Source: Candidatus Bathyarchaeota archaeon (lineage in GTDB: Archaea > Thermoproteota > Bathyarchaeia > 40CM-2-53-6 > FEN-987). From it: 5,391 nt of DNA. Under the pieces are notes generated by a model, which searched no databases, was not told where the DNA came from, and worked only from the letters and a program-made list of their open reading frames with translations. Position 1 is the stretch's first letter, and each line of letters starts with the position of its first letter. The DNA lies in NCBI GenBank assembly GCA_003152955.1, contig PMBQ01000165.1, positions 17,338-22,728 on the forward strand, in the 5' to 3' direction. The translations under genes and the position numbers were made by a program. Of the stretch, positions 4,886 to 5,391 are shown in pieces.

Positions 4886-5391
4886 ATGAGTTTGGACCCA
4901 AGTATTGTTGGAGAGAGTGCTGCAGTAATCACATCATGTCTCTGGACCGTTAGCTCTCTGTTCTTCACTACTGCTGGGAAACGAATAGGTTCGCTTAGCG
5001 TCAACGCCTATCGCACTATAATGGCGGTGGGGTTCCTTGTGCTCGCGCATTTGATTCTATTGGGGACCATATTGCCGGCTGCGAATGGCGCGCAGTGGTT
5101 CTGGATGGGTCTTAGTGGAGTGGTTGGATTGGCGATAGGTGATGGTGGATTGTTCGCTGCATATGTTACCATTGGACCGCGACGTTCGGTTCTAGTTATG
5201 GCTCTGGCACCAATATTCGCGTCTCTCGGAGCATATCTCATGCTAGGGGAGGTCTTGCCAGAATGGGGGATAGTTGGGATAGCGGTAACGTTGGCGGGTG
5301 TAGTGGTTGTCATATTGGAAGAGGAGGAGCGAACCGGGGAAGTGCCAGTAACGAAGAAGCTCAAGAGGTATGGTATACTATTCGCGTTGAT
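4886..5391 (+). CDS. EamA/DMT-superfamily membrane transporter, N-terminal part (3' end outside window)
   Basis: 168 codons are visible before the window ends. An in-frame TGA at 4880-4882 bounds the start, and AAGGT (4873-4877) lies 8 bases before the ATG. The product is a hydrophobic polytopic membrane protein, with likely helices at about residues 10-30, 43-62, 71-95, 101-121 and 125-145. After a charged loop (EEEERTGEVPVTKKLKR) a sixth begins (YGILFAL). The first five helices form one EamA repeat, ending with the family hallmark APIFASLGAYLMLGE (108-122), in which the proline and the final L-G-E are typical. Full DMT exporters have two such repeats and ten helices, so about half the protein is missing. 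The family moves metabolites such as amino acids or their derivatives out of or into cells. The substrate cannot be predicted. The frame on the opposite strand (5008-5364) is a shadow. Confidence 0.9.
   Translation, partial: MSLDPSIVGESAAVITSCLWTVSSLFFTTAGKRIGSLSVNAYRTIMAVGFLVLAHLILLGTILPAANGAQWFWMGLSGVVGLAIGDGGLFAAYVTIGPRRSVLVMALAPIFASLGAYLMLGEVLPEWGIVGIAVTLAGVVVVILEEEERTGEVPVTKKLKRYGILFAL

Noticed and set aside
5008..5364. Minus-strand 118-codon frame
   Set aside because: It is antisense to the transmembrane part of the EamA gene. Its low-complexity T/P/N-rich sequence is the usual shadow of hydrophobic codons.

Overview
The window looks like a piece of an archaeal chromosome. Four things point there. 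The leucyl-tRNA synthetase is of the archaeal type, with the archaeal C-terminal extension ending in PYRPAIFVE. The tRNA gene is interrupted by two short introns that can form bulge-helix-bulge (BHB) type pairings, and it encodes its own CCA. The ribosome-binding sites resemble GGTGATC. The candidate promoters are TATA-like boxes. From memory, the LeuRS sequence style (AYMSGPLHVG, PWAWHWTG, AAEGMDDPDWR) fits the TACK side, such as Nitrososphaeria/Thaumarchaeota or Bathyarchaeia. That placement is an inference that only a tree could settle.

Layout, all on the + strand. Positions 2-115 hold the C-terminal tail of an alanyl-tRNA synthetase. Six bases after its stop comes a complete leucyl-tRNA synthetase (122-3007), probably in the same operon. 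A tRNA-Arg(TCT) gene follows (3064-3193). Its genomic length is best explained by two 26-nt introns: one in the D-stem, one at the canonical 37/38 site. The first part of the window is therefore devoted to charging and supplying tRNA.

The second part is accessory in character. It holds a 109-aa protein resembling the small beta-rich domain found in phage tail and virion proteins (3336-3665), a doubtful 43-aa ORF (3741-3872) that overlaps the start of an 82-aa three-helix membrane protein (3865-4113), a GNAT acetyltransferase (4209-4694), and the first 168 codons of an EamA/DMT-family membrane transporter (4886 to the window end). Gaps of 95-200 bases with candidate TATA boxes and T-tracts suggest that most of these are separate transcription units. 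No shared pathway is evident.

The most notable observations are these. Both class I catalytic signatures of the LeuRS are altered (HVGS for HxGH, PIHKS for KMSKS), while its editing-domain residues look intact. The tRNA-Arg has a non-canonical D-stem intron and a predicted C33 instead of the near-universal U33. A virion-like domain protein sits just 3' of that tRNA gene, but no attachment-site duplication is visible.
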